Assembly (NCBI RefSeq): GCF_023898315.1 | Contig: NC_064622.1 | Coordinates: 272,729,503-272,793,502, forward strand | Length of the DNA: 64,000 nucleotides | Direction: 5' to 3' | From: Schistocerca nitens | Taxonomy: Eukaryota; Arthropoda; Insecta; Orthoptera; Acrididae | In this document: positions 23,021 through 34,625 of the stretch, piece after piece | How the letters are laid out: each line of letters starts with the position of its first letter | How positions within the stretch are numbered: position 1 is the first letter of the stretch | The notes under the pieces: model-generated | What the model saw: the letters and a program-made list of their open reading frames with translations, nothing else | What the model was told of the DNA's origin: nothing | Database searches by the model: none | Translations under genes and position numbers: made by a program

Positions 23021-24385
23021 AATTTTTCCTTTAAAATCAGGCTCTTCTCGACAACGTCCAAATAGATGGTCTTCACAATGTTTTCAATGTCAACTCTTTT
23101 GAATGAAACATTTCACTTAGAATAAGGGGCCACTCCTTCCCAATGCAACGAACTCCTCGAATAGAAACTGTGTAAGATAAACCACTCCAAAGAAAATGTT
23201 AGTGTTTCTTCACTAGGTAACTGATGCCCTGAAATACAAATAATGTGATAAGATCAATTAGCAATTCAACTGCTACAGCTTCATTCCCCTAATATTTTCA
23301 TGAAATAAGTTTACTGCCTATTCAGATCTATATTCCCCATTTATTGGCCTAACATCCATCGTCGAAGGAACCTCCCTCAAGCAGGGGTACCCCATTCTTG
23401 AGTTCATCTTAAAAAAAGGTCTAGCCCTTCTACACGTCAGCCTCGAGTGAATCCAAATATATATACTAAAATCTCGCTTACAAGCTTCATCAACTATCCC
23501 TTCCCAGTCATATTTAGGTGTAGGCATTGCCTAATAAAGTCGAACCTACGGATACTCTCAACTGACACGCTGATGGCAACGCTGGTCTTCACAAACAGGC
23601 GCTGCAATTTGGCGAAAGTCGTCACCGGCGAAGGTATCACACATCCCATCTATTGCATTTCGCGATTCGGTGGAATCCTTTCAGCCATTTCGTCGAGCCC
23701 TGACTAGCGTCTCCGGAAAACATTCAGTGGTACCTGATGTGCAGCGAACTTACTCCTGTTTTGGAATCAACCAGTCTCCTGAACATATGGATCTTAGGAA
23801 CAGAGAACTGCTTATATTTCGGTTACTGTCCATGTAGGCGGCGGCTTTTACGTTGCCTAAGAGGAGGCACGTTGATGTAGTGTCTTTTTTTAAGCACCCT
23901 TTGTCTCCACGAGACAGTGTTGGGTCGTAAGCACACTGAAGCTGAAATTCGAAAGCAGGGTTGTCAGTCAAATACATCACTTAGAACTGAAAGCACGCTT
24001 GCTACGAAAGTCAACATACAGCCAGAACTGAACCCTTGCATGAAGAGTGCAGCTCTTTATATCAACAACGAATATTCAATAATTGTAATATTAGTACAAA
24101 CAGCGAATACTCCAGAATATACAAACATAACAAAAGTAAAATATTTGAACAATATGCCGTAAATGATAAGTACTACATAACAAATAACAACTGGCGGACA
24201 GATTTGAACTGGCGATCCACAGAACGCCATAGAGTGATGCTGACCATGAAGCAAAGTTGCATACACTACCGCTTGCATCAAAACAGCGTGCAATAAAACT
24301 AAGTGTAGAAAATATAGCTATTTAGAGGAGATAAAAAGAAGCCCGTTGTTATATGAGAAAAATGTCATAGGTTCACCGTTTCGCC
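23021..24385. other. Unassigned sequence
   Basis: No recognised TE or exon. Short open frames on both strands lack conserved motifs. Confidence 0.35.
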
Positions 24386-24397
24386 GCTAAGAATCAA

Positions 24398-24588
24398 ATG
24401 TGTGTGAAATATTATGGAACTTAACTGCTAAGGTCAACAGTCCCTAAGCTTACACACTACTTAACCTAAATTATCCTAAGGACAAACACACAGACCCATG
24501 CCCGAGGGAGGACTCGAACCTCCGCCGGGACCAGCCTCACAGTCCATGACTGCAGCGCCCTAGACCGCTCGGCTAATCACGCGCGGCA
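24398..24588 (-). repeat. tRNA-derived SINE, family B
   Basis: Minus copy with GGAGGACTCGAACCTCC (B-box complement) and CGCTCGGCTAATC (A-box complement). Perfect 12-bp duplication GCTAAGAATCAA (24386-24397 and 24589-24600). Confidence 0.92.
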
Positions 24589-24600
24589 GCTAAGAATCAA

Positions 24601-25163
24601 TGAAAGTTTTGATATTAGTGATGTTCAGAGAGACGGTATTTCAACCGCCGTGTAATGAATTTTGTTTTCAAGATGTTGCTGAAAATGCCAGTTGCGCATT
24701 AATGTAAACAGACATCTGCGTACTAATGGCTGTATTGGTCACCAGTATCTAATTGCGCCGTATCTTCTGCGTAACAAGCTCGATGGAGGGAATTACCGTA
24801 TCTTTCTCCTTTACGTATTACTGGATGTGGAACACCGCCATCTAGCAGCCACACAACGACTATGTTTCCAGCATTACGGAACTGCTGTATAGTTTGCACA
24901 GTGTTCCGTCTTCTGCAGGTATTACATTTTTCTGTAAAATTGCAATAACATTTTAGGTCGTTCGAACATGCATGCTTTAGACAGGAACAAATTTATGTGG
25001 GTTGTTGTGTTGTTTACGCCTAAAAGCTATAGCATGGCCTTGTTTGGTACATTACATGGATTCGTAGCATGTTACCGCAAAATAGCGATGTTAAATCCTT
25101 GTGTTTCCAGGAAAATATAAACCTGTAGATTTGTAGGTATAGTAATAGCTATCATGATGTACT
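24601..25163. other. Unassigned spacer
   Basis: Nothing recognised. Confidence 0.4.
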
Positions 25164-25175
25164 AATGTTTCACTG

Positions 25176-25522
25176 AAACTTCCTGGCAGATTAAAACTGT
25201 GTGCCAGACCGAGACTCGAACTCGAGACCTTTGCCTTTCGCGGGCAAGTGCTCTACCAACTGAGCTACCCAAGCACAACTCACACCCCGTCCTCACCGCT
25301 TTTCTTCGCAGGAGAGCTTCTGTAAAGTTTGGAAGGTAGGAGACGAGGTACTGGCAGAAGTAAAGCTGTGAGGACACGGCGTGAGTCGTGCTTGGGTATC
25401 TCAGTTGGTAGAGCACTTGCCCGCGAAAGGCAAAGGTCCCGAGTTCGAGCACACAGTTTTAATCTGCCAGGAAGTTTCATATCAGTGCACACTCCGCTGC
25501 AGAGTGAAAATCTCATTCTGGC
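25176..25522 (+). repeat. Fold-back tRNA-headed SINE, family E
   Basis: It contains two tRNA-like units in opposite orientation: the left arm has GAGCTACCCAAGC (complement of the A-box region) and the right arm GCTTGGGTATCTCAGTTGG. AAACTTCCTGGCAGATTAAA at the left start is the inverse of TTTAATCTGCCAGGAAGTTT in the right arm. A 12-bp duplication AATGTTTCACTG flanks the whole 347 bp (25164-25175 and 25523-25534), so both arms moved as one unit. Confidence 0.92.
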
Positions 25523-25710
25523 AATGTTTCACTGTTCTTTGTAATGCATGCGGGCCGCATTGTTTTCGCATTTCTTCTGTTTGTCGTACCTTCATTTTAC
25601 ACTAAAAGACCAATAACGAAATACAGAGAACACAATGGAAGACAACTGTCAATGCTACTCTCTTTTTGTGGCATCTCCCTCCCCCTCTTATACGCACGGG
25701 TTCGCTAGTA

Positions 25711-25908
25711 AATGGTTCAAATGGCTCTGAGCACTATGGGACTTAACTTCTGAGGTCATCAGTCCCCTAGAACGTAGAACTACTTAAACCTAACTAACGT
25801 AAGGACATCACATGCATCCATGCCCGAGGCAGGATTCGAACCTGTGACCGTAGCGGTCGTGTGGTTTCAGACTGTAGCGCCTAGAACCGCTCGGCCACTC
25901 CGGCCGGC
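25711..25908 (-). repeat. tRNA-derived SINE, family A
   Basis: Minus copy. Duplication GGTTCGCTAGTA flanks it (25699-25710 and 25909-25920). Confidence 0.92.
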
Positions 25909-25920
25909 GGTTCGCTAGTA

Positions 25921-26730
25921 CTCATTATTTCAGATCCCTAAAGTTTGTGCACACGAAAGTTCGGCCACGGCATGTATGTAATATTTGACGGTTATCTAAA
26001 AGTAATATCAAGTTCGGAACCCAAGGTTGTCATTGACTAAAGCTTCCTTTTGTAAACTGAACAGCGCCGTGGCAGCTCATTCGTTTAACTGGCATGGCCA
26101 GTCGTTTCAATTCACAAGTCCCGTGTCAGATTATTCCATAAATAATTCTGTAACGCCTCTCAGAGATACGTCGATCACAGTGAGTTCAGTTTGAATTTTT
26201 ATGACTCTGCGTAATGTGAGCTGCGGCGCACGACTGCTGCTGTTGCAGTTTTAATGAACGCTCTGACGCTAGTGACACTCAATTCTCCGGCTCACAGCTT
26301 GCACAGAATGTAAGCCAGTCCAGCGTCAGCCGACACTCCATCAAACAAAGTCCTTCCAGACAGATGAGTTTATTTTGGATTCCATAATGCCCTGTATCCT
26401 TCGTTGACATCCCAGCATACAGGGTGTATCTCGTGACATGAACGCTCACAATGTGTCATTATAGAAGTATATAGAACAAAGGATAGCGTAGCCAGACTGT
26501 CGTCTGCCAACAAAATCTGAACGAAGCCAGCTTTAGCTTTAGAAGAGCCTTTCGTATAGTCTTCAACTAATTCGTAATTAAAATGCCAGCTGCCGTTCCA
26601 ATGGAAGATCCTGGAACATTTGTTCTTATGTAACTCAATAAATGGATTAAAACCATTCATTCAGACCCTTATGGCATCGAAAGAGAGCATGATAGATGCC
26701 GAATTATTAAATTTCTTGATACAAACCGGA
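25921..26730. other. Unassigned spacer
   Basis: No recognised element or exon; short frames only. Confidence 0.4.
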
Positions 26731-26884
26731 AATTTGTGGTAAGTTCCTATGGGTCCAAACTGCTGAGGTCATCGGTCCCTAGGCTTGCACACTACTTAAT
26801 CTAACTTAAACTAACCTATGCTAACGAAAACACACACGCGTACCGTACAAGGCGCCCTCGACCGCGCGGCCACCCCGCGGCCTT
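26731..26884 (-). repeat. SINE, family C, internally deleted
   Basis: Tail-side sequence TGTGGTAAGTTCCTATGGG and CTGAGGTCATCGGTCCC match the family C copy at 51600-51792 in inverse. The B-box region is missing and the head is reduced to GCGCGGCCACCCCGCGG. No target duplication seen. Confidence 0.65.
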
Positions 26885-26954
26885 AATCCATAACTGTATC
26901 ACTGTGGAGGACAGTACTGTGGTTCCTCCTAACATCAAAACGACCGATACGAAG

Positions 26955-27060
26955 CAAAGGACCACGAGATACGGTATCAGCTGAAATCGCTTAATACAGA
27001 AAAGGCATCTGGGCTTGATGGAATACCAATGCAATTCTATCTCTTCTAGCAACCATATGC
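26955..27060 (+). pseudogene. Short LINE RT scrap
   Basis: One frame reads KSLNTEKASGLDGIPMQFYL and then a stop. The GLDGIP motif is typical of the first RT block of non-LTR elements. Nothing around it extends the match. Confidence 0.4.
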
Positions 27061-27112
27061 CGTAAGTCAAAAGAGGAACGAAGCGTTCCAAGTTATTGTA
27101 AAAGTACGCAGG

Positions 27113-27342
27113 TTGTAAGTAGGCTGTTTAGGTTTTTTTTATTGGTAACGCCACCTCTGTATGAAAATCACTGGCTGTGCTGTGTGCAGTCTGTGGCTGC
27201 TTTGCATTGTTGTAATACTCGCCATTGTAGTGCTAGGCAGCTGGCTGTGAACAGCGCGTAGCGTTGCGCAGTTGGAGGTGAGCCGCCAGCACTGGTGGAT
27301 GTGGGGAGAAGATGGCGGAGTTTTGAAATTTGTCATGAACTG

Positions 27343-27394
<52 letters not shown>

Positions 27395-27705
27395 ACTATT
27401 AAGGTAAATACAACGTTTGTTCTCTATTAATATCTTTCATTTGCTAACTATCCCTATTAGTAGTTAGTGCCTTCCATAGTTTGAATCTTTTATTTAGCTG
27501 GCAGTAGTGGCCCTAGCTGTATTGCAGTAGTGGGAGTAACCAAGATTTTTGTGAGGTAAGTGATTTGTGAAAAGTACAGGTTAATGTTAGTCAGGGCCAT
27601 TCTCTTGTAGAGATTATTTAAAGTCAGATTGCGTTGCGCTAAAAAAAATATTGTGTGTCAGTTTAAGGACAGTCGTGTAAAATTGTTCAAAGGGGAAGTT
27701 TCAAG
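27113..27705 (+). repeat. Non-coding dispersed repeat with (TA)n core
   Basis: It starts TTGTAAGTAGGCTGTTTAGG and ends AAAGGGGAAGTTTCA. It matches, from memory, a very abundant Schistocerca repeat of unknown class. A TA microsatellite at about 27342-27390 interrupts it where related copies carry a short TATATAT. No coding potential. Confidence 0.55.
27342..27390. repeat. (TA)n microsatellite
   Basis: About 24 uninterrupted TA units within the dispersed repeat; likely length-polymorphic. Confidence 0.95.
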
Positions 27706-27825
27706 GTCATTCCCAGCTACCATGTGAAATGCAACACTTAGTCTAGGAGAGCCAGAAGGCAGCAGATAATGACATTCAGGATGTTTCCATGTTCCACGAC
27801 TTCCGGAAGATGTTCAAAATATACG

Positions 27826-28537
27826 ATCCAGCCACACCTGTCGGAATCCTGAATAACCACCTTTAGAACCGCAGACTATTGTGAAACTTGCAGAAAGAGT
27901 ATCAGCGAGGTTCTGGAAGGTACCGACAGAGATGTGGAGACACGCCGATTCCACTGCCTTGGCTAACGGCGATAGGTTTCTCCGCTGAGGAACAGTGACA
28001 CGTGCAGCCTGATCGAGGTGGTCCCACAGACTGTAGATTGAATTTAGATTCGGGGGGGGTGGGGGGGGGGTTGTTAGCCAGGGCAGTGCCCGTCCGCGTC
28101 CGATGGAGCATAAAACGTGATTCATCTGGAAAGGTCACCTGCCGTGCAAATTCCAGCCTTCATCGCTGATGAATAGCAGTCAACATGGGTGCATAATCAA
28201 GCGACTGCTACGGAGGCTCATACACGGCAAAATTCGCTGAATGGTGGTTGAGGAGACATTGTTCGTAATCCCTCGGTTCAACTAAGCGGTCAGTTGCTAA
28301 ACAGTCGCACGTCTATTCGCTCGTACACATCTCCGCAGCCATCTATAGCCCGAGAGGCACCACAGTTGCTCGGTGCCGGTTTTGGGTACTGACGTTTTGC
28401 AATCCACTATATACTTTAACGACGGCGGTGCGCAAACTGTTCACAAACTTAGCCGTTTCGGAAATGCTTCCACCCTTGGCCCGAAAGAGAATGATAATGC
28501 CCTTATGGACATAAAATAAATCGCTCTGTTTCCGCAT
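27826..28537 (-). pseudogene. Tc1-like transposase relic of the outer element
   Basis: The minus strand starts MRKQSDLFYVHKGIIILFRA with HTH block GGSISETAKFVNSLRTAVVK. Later VTFPDESRFMLHRT keeps the first catalytic D. The segment with the second D is deleted at a G run. The C-terminal part reads LWDHLDQAARVTVPQRRNLS and GSKGGYSGF; the glutamate-bearing NPIEN block has decayed to NSIYS. Confidence 0.75.
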
Positions 28538-28584
28538 TATGACAAATATTGCAACGTTTTCCGCGTCCTCCAGTCACACTTTAC

Positions 28585-29746
28585 ACACTAAAGAGCCAAG
28601 AAAACTGCTAATACTGCCTAATATCGTGTAGGACCCCGTCGAGCACGCAGAAGTACCGCCACGCGATGTCGTACGGACTCGACTAATGTCTGAAGTAGTG
28701 CTGGAGGGAATTGCCACCACGAATCCTTCAGTTCTATCCACAAATCCGCCAGCGTGCGACGGGATGGAGATCTCTTCTGAACAGCACGTTGCAAGGCATC
28801 CCAGATGTGATCGATAATATTCATGTCTGGAGAGTTTGGTGGCCAGCGGAAGTGTTTAAACTCGAAACAGTGTTCCTGGAACCACTCTGTAGCTGTTCTG
28901 GACCTGTGGAGTGTCGCATCGCCCTGCTGGTATTGTTCAACTCTGTCGGAATGCACAATAGTCATGAATGGATGCAGATTATCAGACAGCAAGCTTACTT
29001 ACGTATCACCTGTCAGAGTCTTATTTAGACGTATCAGAGGTCCCGTGTCACTCCAACTACACTCGCCCCACACCATTACAGAGCTTCCACCAGCTTGAAC
29101 AGTCCCCTGCTGACATGCAGGGTCCATGGATTCATGATATCTCCACAACCGCACTCGTCCATCCACTCGAAACAATCTGAAACGAGACTCCTCAGACCAG
29201 ACAACATGTTTCCAGTCGTCAACAGTCCAGTTTCGGTGTTGACGGGCCCAGGCGAGGCGTAAGGCTTTGTGTCGTGCAGTCACGAAGGGTACACGAGTGG
29301 GCTTTCGGCTCTGAAAGCCCATATCGATGATGATTCGTTGAATGGTTCGCACGCTGACCAGAGATTTGAAGGGTTGCACTTCTGTTACGGTGAACTATTC
29401 TCTTCAGTCGTGGTTGGTCCCGTTCTTGCAGGATCTTTTTCCGGTCGCTTGGATGTTGGAGATTTGATGTTTTACCGGATCCTTATATTCACGGTACACT
29501 CGTGAATTGGTCGCACAGGGAAATCCCCACTTCATCGCTACCTCGGAGATGCTGTGTCTCATCGCTCGTGCGCCGACTGTAACACCACATTCAAACTCAC
29601 TTAAATCTCAATAACCGATTTAACAACTGCGCCAAACACCGGTTGTCTTACACAGGCACTACCTACCGCAGCGCCGTATTGTGCCTGTTTGCATACCTCT
29701 GTATTTGAATAAGCATGCCCATACCAGTTTCTTGGGTACTTTAGTG
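28585..29746 (-). mobile_element. Tc1-like element inserted in a Tc1
   Basis: The right terminus on the minus strand is CACTAAAGTACCCAAGAAAC; the left end reads CACACTAAAGAGCCAAGAAA. Flanking TA is at 28583-28584 and 29747-29748. Length about 1.16 kb. The interrupted outer element continues on both sides. Confidence 0.75.
28618..29560 (-). pseudogene. Tc1-like transposase with all three catalytic residues replaced
   Basis: The HTH remnant begins MKWGFPCATNSRVYREYKD near 29538. RTIQRIIIDMGFQSRKPTRV is followed by HVVWSEESRFRLF, where the expected D is E. YQQGDATLHRS has G for the second catalytic D, and SPDMNIIDHIWDALQRA has D for the E. It ends RARRGPTRY at 28618. Two frames are used. The residues show it has been non-functional for some time. 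Confidence 0.8.
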
Positions 29747-29867
29747 TATATCCTCCATTGCTAGTCCTGCCACCTGCCATCTGCGAGTGGTATTGGACTT
29801 TGACGTCGAACATATGCGGTGGTCACATTAATGTGACTGGACCGTGTAATTCCTCCCCGTCGCATTT

Positions 29868-30040
29868 TCTCTGCCCGGAACTTGGTGTTTGCGTTGTCCT
29901 CATCATTTCATCATCATTTGTGGCAGTGACTAGATTGGACTGTGGAAAAAAAAAGACGGACTGTGTAAAAATTTGGACACTGTACGGGCGCTGATGACCG
30001 CGCAGTTGAACGCCCCACAAACCAATCATCATCATCGTCC
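29868..30040 (+). repeat. SINE-like repeat with CATCAT tail
   Basis: The body contains GGGCGCTGATGACCGCGCAG and CGCCCCACAAACC followed by an AATCATCATCATC tail, a layout I remember from an abundant orthopteran SINE. No clear target duplication. Confidence 0.5.
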
Positions 30041-30144
30041 CGTAAATTTCAAAATACGTTCGAATGGAATATCAGCCCAGCATTTTGAATGCATTCAGAA
30101 GTTCCTTACAAATACAATACAGCATGTCACTGTCAATAAGGAGA

Positions 30145-31080
30145 AATCTTTAGATGTAAAAGTAGCTATGGGCGTACTCCTAGCAAGTCTTACACCACCA
30201 TTAACGTTCACAACACATATAAAAATGACGCAGCAGATAACATTTGAAGCCCTATGAGACTGTTCACAAATGACTTTATTATACGTAGAGAAGTCGCAAC
30301 TATAGAAAATGGTAGCGAAATGCAGGAAAACCTGCAGAGTATGGACACTACGTGCAGATACCCCGTTGAACCCCCACATAAACAAATGTAACGTATTCTG
30401 CATAAATAGGCGAAAAGACATGATACTGTATGATACATGATTGTCAAAGAATCACTGCAGGCAGTCACTAAATATCTGGGAAAATGCCTACAGACCGATT
30501 TCATGTCGAATGACAACGGATAACTAATCTTGGTAAAGGCAGATACCAGACTGAGTGTCATTTTAATCATTCCCAGGAAGCGTTACCCACTCACAGAGGT
30601 GGAGTTTTTTAAAACGCCACGTTCGATCAATAACTGAATACTGCTCCGTACCAGATAGGACTGAAAGAGAAAATAGAGAAAATTCCAAGAAGAGCAGCGT
30701 GTTTCGTCACAGGTACGCTTAGCAAGCACGCAATCGTCACGGAGATGATCGCCCCACTCCCGCGGCTACAAGAGAGCGGCGTTGTGCATCGCTGTGTGGT
30801 TTCACTGTTAAAATTCCGAGACCGAACATTCCTGAAAGAGTCAAACAAACATATCTTCCTTCTACGTATATTTCTCGAGAACTCTACGAAATCAGAGAGA
30901 TTAGAATTCGCACGGAAGATCGTCAACAGTTCTCGAAAGGAACACGGAAGAGGGAGAGTTACAGTAATACAAAGCATAAGCTGGCTTGTAGAGTATGGGT
31001 ATATCTTTTCCATGTCGAAAGAGGCTAGTTTCATGAAGAGCAATTACTCAGCTCAGATTTAAATCCAGAGATATAATTTA
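30145..31080 (+). pseudogene. LINE RT to 3'-end relic
   Basis: VAMGVLLASLTPPLTFTTHI matches the GVPQGSVLGPLLF block in decayed form. MRLFTNDFIIRREVATIENG shows FTND in place of the catalytic FADD. Further on, IPRRAACFVTG and the 3'-end motif near 30860-30970 (TATTTCTCGAGAACTC) are recognisable. It is broken throughout. Confidence 0.6.
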
Positions 31081-33016
31081 CGCGCTTAAGTTGCCGTGCG
31101 TGGGACCGCTGTAGTCGTTCTTTTCCTCAGATCCCCGCATAGCATGGTACTCGGGAATGCTTCCACTGCACGTGGTGCTCAGTGCGTTTCCCATCGCGGG
31201 AACGTCGCTGCTCGTAAGTACTGGACTGAGATTGATACTTAACAGTCGTTTGCATTAAAATACTAATTCCAGATCTTCCATTAAATTCTACGTCCATCTC
31301 TCACTTCAGATTTTTACGTCTTTCTTTCCTAAGTACCTGGCTAAGTTTTCATATAGAGTTTTGGCTTGATCTCCTAGAATTGGATGTTGGAGATTATTGC
31401 ACCGCGACAAAGATTCAACGGCTGCTTTAAAAACATCGGTCAACTTCTCTCTTAGTCTTTGCACTGACAAAAAGACGTGATTGACGTTACTTTTGATTGG
31501 TCATTACATCGGTGAAAAAATAGAAAAAAACGGAAAGACTCATAAAGCATTTTTGCCTGGGGAAACCCTGCAGGGTAGGTTCAACCGCCTAAATGGAACT
31601 TCCTTCTCTTTACTGTAGGTCACTGTAATAGATGTGTCATGCATCTGTTGTATACTGGTGAGAGGAATAGTAGCTGGTGCCAACACCGACTAGTTCCTCT
31701 CCAATACTACCAAGGTACCACACGGATCTCCATCAGTAGCGTCAAATGCCCTTGCTTCAAGAGAAACTGATAAGAGGTTTGAAATTTAATTCAGGACATC
31801 AGTGCAGTGTGTGTGTGTTCAAGAACTACACTCTTGCTAGACAAGTATTAGGAGCGAAAATTTCTTGCGCAACCATGATTCGAACCGGCTCTCTCCAAGT
31901 GGAGCGCTGCCGTACTGAACTGCATTAATGACATCGACTACGGAAGCGGGAACATAGTTGGAAATGTGTGTCAAATACTTAGATTTTATGCAACTACCCG
32001 TGAACGACCCGTCATGTAGGGTATTCGTACAGTGGGCGCAATTAGCTTCCTCTCATGCTTGAACTTCTGCAGTCCATGCAAAACTTCAGTTTCATTCCAC
32101 ACTCCATTTCATGACAGTTGGTCGTCGCTTGCTTTTAAGAACGTTGCTGCCCATTGGTTTGTAATTGTATACTTTTCCCGATCGTAATTCGGAGGGTTAA
32201 TACAGTGTAACAAACTACAATTTTACTACCTATATTTCCACACAATTATTTTGATATGCAAGTGGAAAGTTTGATGCAGCTGGAGAACTTTGATTACAGG
32301 ACATGTTACTAGGGAATGGTCCAGTCCGACATGTCGAAACGTCCCCTGAAATTTTTTATACAGGAATATACACCAAAAGAAAGACACTATCAAACTTTTA
32401 AGTGGTAAGACGCATTCAAGCTGTTTTTAATTGAAAACTGACAAATTCGCAGCTCGCCAAGCAGCTGGAGAAACAGACACCCTACCGGAGCCGTAGCAGA
32501 CACTGTATGCGCAATATGGCAGGCATGTATCCTTCGTCGACGGCGCATCGATAAACATTATTATGACTAAATAAAACTGGTAATTACTGTGACGTGCCTG
32601 AGTGTATTAATTTTTCTTTCGTCAGGCGTGCCTGATGTAAGGAAAACGTCTGTTTTTGTTGTTCAAATGACACATCATTTATTGTGACGGCTATGGAGGA
32701 AAAAAAGGAAATACATCTTCTTAACACTTTTACAAAATTACCTAAAAATATGTTAATTCTTGCTATTTTTACGTAGATACACGACAAGCTTGTTTCGGCG
32801 TTTGTGCCATTTCTAAATGTTTCTGTTGACATTACATTTATAAAGCATTACTAGCAGTACTATGAGATCTAATATTGTACTTACGTCTATATAGAGTGAA
32901 GTCTATAAAACAACTTGGAACGTAAATTCTTTTATTTATTGGGTTGTTAATATTGGTCACATATTTACCTTCTATCGAAATTTCGTGTTAATTTTTGACA
33001 ACTATCAAATGACAGA
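31081..33016. other. Unassigned 1.9-kb stretch
   Basis: No recognised domain. GAAACGTCCCCTGAAA at about 32337 resembles the inverse end of the dispersed repeat at 27113-27705. A CATGATTCGAACCGGC at about 31875 looks like a decayed tRNA-type B-box complement. Confidence 0.3.
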
Positions 33017-33493
33017 TCACCGAGCGAGGTGGCGCAGTGCTAAAAAAAGTAAAATAATATTGTCATTTATGGCCGGGAGGACCCATCTGGGGAAGTTCGG
33101 CCGCGGAGTTGCAAGTCTTATTTCAGGTGACGTCACACTGGGCGACTTACATGTCGGTGATGGTGAAAAGTTGATGAGGACACCACGAGACCCAGCCCAC
33201 GAGTGGAGAAAATCTCGAACACGGACGGGAATCGAACCCGGGGCCGCTGCATGGTAGGCAAATATGTTACGACTCAGCGCAGTGGTTAGCACACTGGACT
33301 CCCACTCGGAAGGACGAAGGTTGAAACCCGCGTCTGGCCATCCTGATTTAGATTTTCTGCTATTTGCCTAAATCGCTTCTGTCAAATGCTGGGATGGTTC
33401 CTTTGTAAGGGCACGGCCGACTTCCTTCCCTAATCCGTTGGGACCGATGACCTCGCTGTTTGATCTCTTCCCCCAACCAATCCAATCCAATCC
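33017..33493 (+). repeat. SINE family D, interrupted by another SINE
   Basis: The head CCGAGCGAGGTGGCGCAGTG (33019-33039) resumes after an insert with GTGGTTAGCACACTGGACTC, then the body with CTGGCCATCCTGATTTAG and a tail of AATCC repeats. Without the insert it is about 240 bp. A minus copy is at 41455-41691. Confidence 0.85.
33040..33276 (-). repeat. tRNA-like SINE nested in SINE D
   Basis: Minus orientation: GGAATCGAACCCGGGGCC is a tRNA-type B-box complement, and the A-rich tail is at the left (33040-33058). An 8-bp duplication GCGCAGTG flanks it (33032-33039 and 33277-33284), which belongs to the interrupted SINE D head. Confidence 0.85.
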
Positions 33494-33876
33494 GTGCTAC
33501 GGTTGTGAAATAACTTCTAGGTTGTGTCATTAAAGAATCTATCGAGATTTTATTCACGAACTTAATGATACGTGATATTTTGGTGTATGGTTCAGGTGAG
33601 GAAAATTCGCGAGTGTCACCATGAGTGCCATGAGTGTTTGCGATAAGCGGCGCTACGCTTCCTTCTCATGGCCGATCGCGCCCTAAGCAGGGGAGGCCGA
33701 ATAAACTGCAAACTTCTACAATTTCATAAAAATACTTGCAGTACATCTTAGCAGCTAAAATTGCGGCAGTGCAATCGTATCGTTGTATTCTTCCTGCCCA
33801 AAAAATTTCAGATTGCGTTACGACAAGCTTCATTGGACTATATCCTTGTTTGTTTTCCTACTTTTTATCTGCTTTT
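33494..33876. repeat. Spacer with a segment repeated in inverse at 41350-41418
   Basis: The block CTAGGTTGTGTCATTAAAGA (33518-33537) and flanks recurs in inverse near 41360-41395. The remainder is unassigned. Confidence 0.5.
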
Positions 33877-33887
33877 TATTCTCATCA

Positions 33888-34084
33888 AATGGTTCAAATG
33901 GCTCTGAGCACTATGGCACTCAACATCTTAGGTCATAAGTCCCCTAGAACTTAGAACTACTTAAACCTAACTAACCTAAGGAGATTACACACACCTATGC
34001 CCGAGGCAGGATTCGAACCTGCGACCGTAGCAGTCCCGCGGTTCCGGACCGCAGCGCCAGAACCGCACGGCCACCGCGGCCGGC
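33888..34084 (-). repeat. tRNA-derived SINE, family A
   Basis: Minus copy flanked by an 11-bp duplication TATTCTCATCA (33877-33887 and 34085-34095). Confidence 0.92.
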
Positions 34085-34095
34085 TATTCTCATCA

Positions 34096-34524
34096 GTACA
34101 TCGGAAAGTTGGATAGCTAATCATAATCCATTGTATACAGAACAAAGCATGTCGGATGTGGAGGAAGGTGTTGCTGGCATTGGTCCAAGAGTACTGTGAC
34201 ACAAATGATTCATGTAGCCTTGAAATGCGAAATCATAACCTCTTAAGCACCAAGTTGCATTTACTTGATTCTTTATTTCATCTTTCTGAGAAGCATGGCT
34301 ATTGAAATAATCAACTGGGCTCAAATTGATGAAGACTTGCAGGATTTGTATATTAGAATTGTATAAAATGGATGGTTTATGATAAAAACTAATATGTTTT
34401 GCCTAACGAAAGTGGTGAAATGCAGACGAAGTTGCTGCTTGTAAAATTATGCGTTCGAGCAGACTCAGTTTGATTCCAAGTGTTTTGTGGACAACGTCTT
34501 TGGATAAGCAAATTCAGATATACG
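34096..34524. other. Unassigned spacer
   Basis: Nothing recognised. Confidence 0.4.
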
Positions 34525-34625
34525 CATCAGCTAAAAAGTTATGACCACCTGCCTAATAGTGATTTCATCCATTTTCGGAACGTGAAACACCGGCGGTTCT
34601 GCACAGCATGAATTCTACGAGTTCT

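Larger units (their letters stand above)
27826..29846 (-). mobile_element. Tc1-like element (minus), split by another Tc1
   Basis: The 5' terminus is at the right: the minus strand starts CACGGTCCAGTCACATTAAT at 29846, with TA at 29847-29848. Own segments are 29747-29846 and about 27826-28584. The left (3') end is lost just after the GACAGGTG motif. An inner Tc1 (28585-29746) sits at a TA shortly downstream of the 5' end. A G homopolymer at about 28051-28070 replaces the central part of the transposase gene. Confidence 0.75.
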
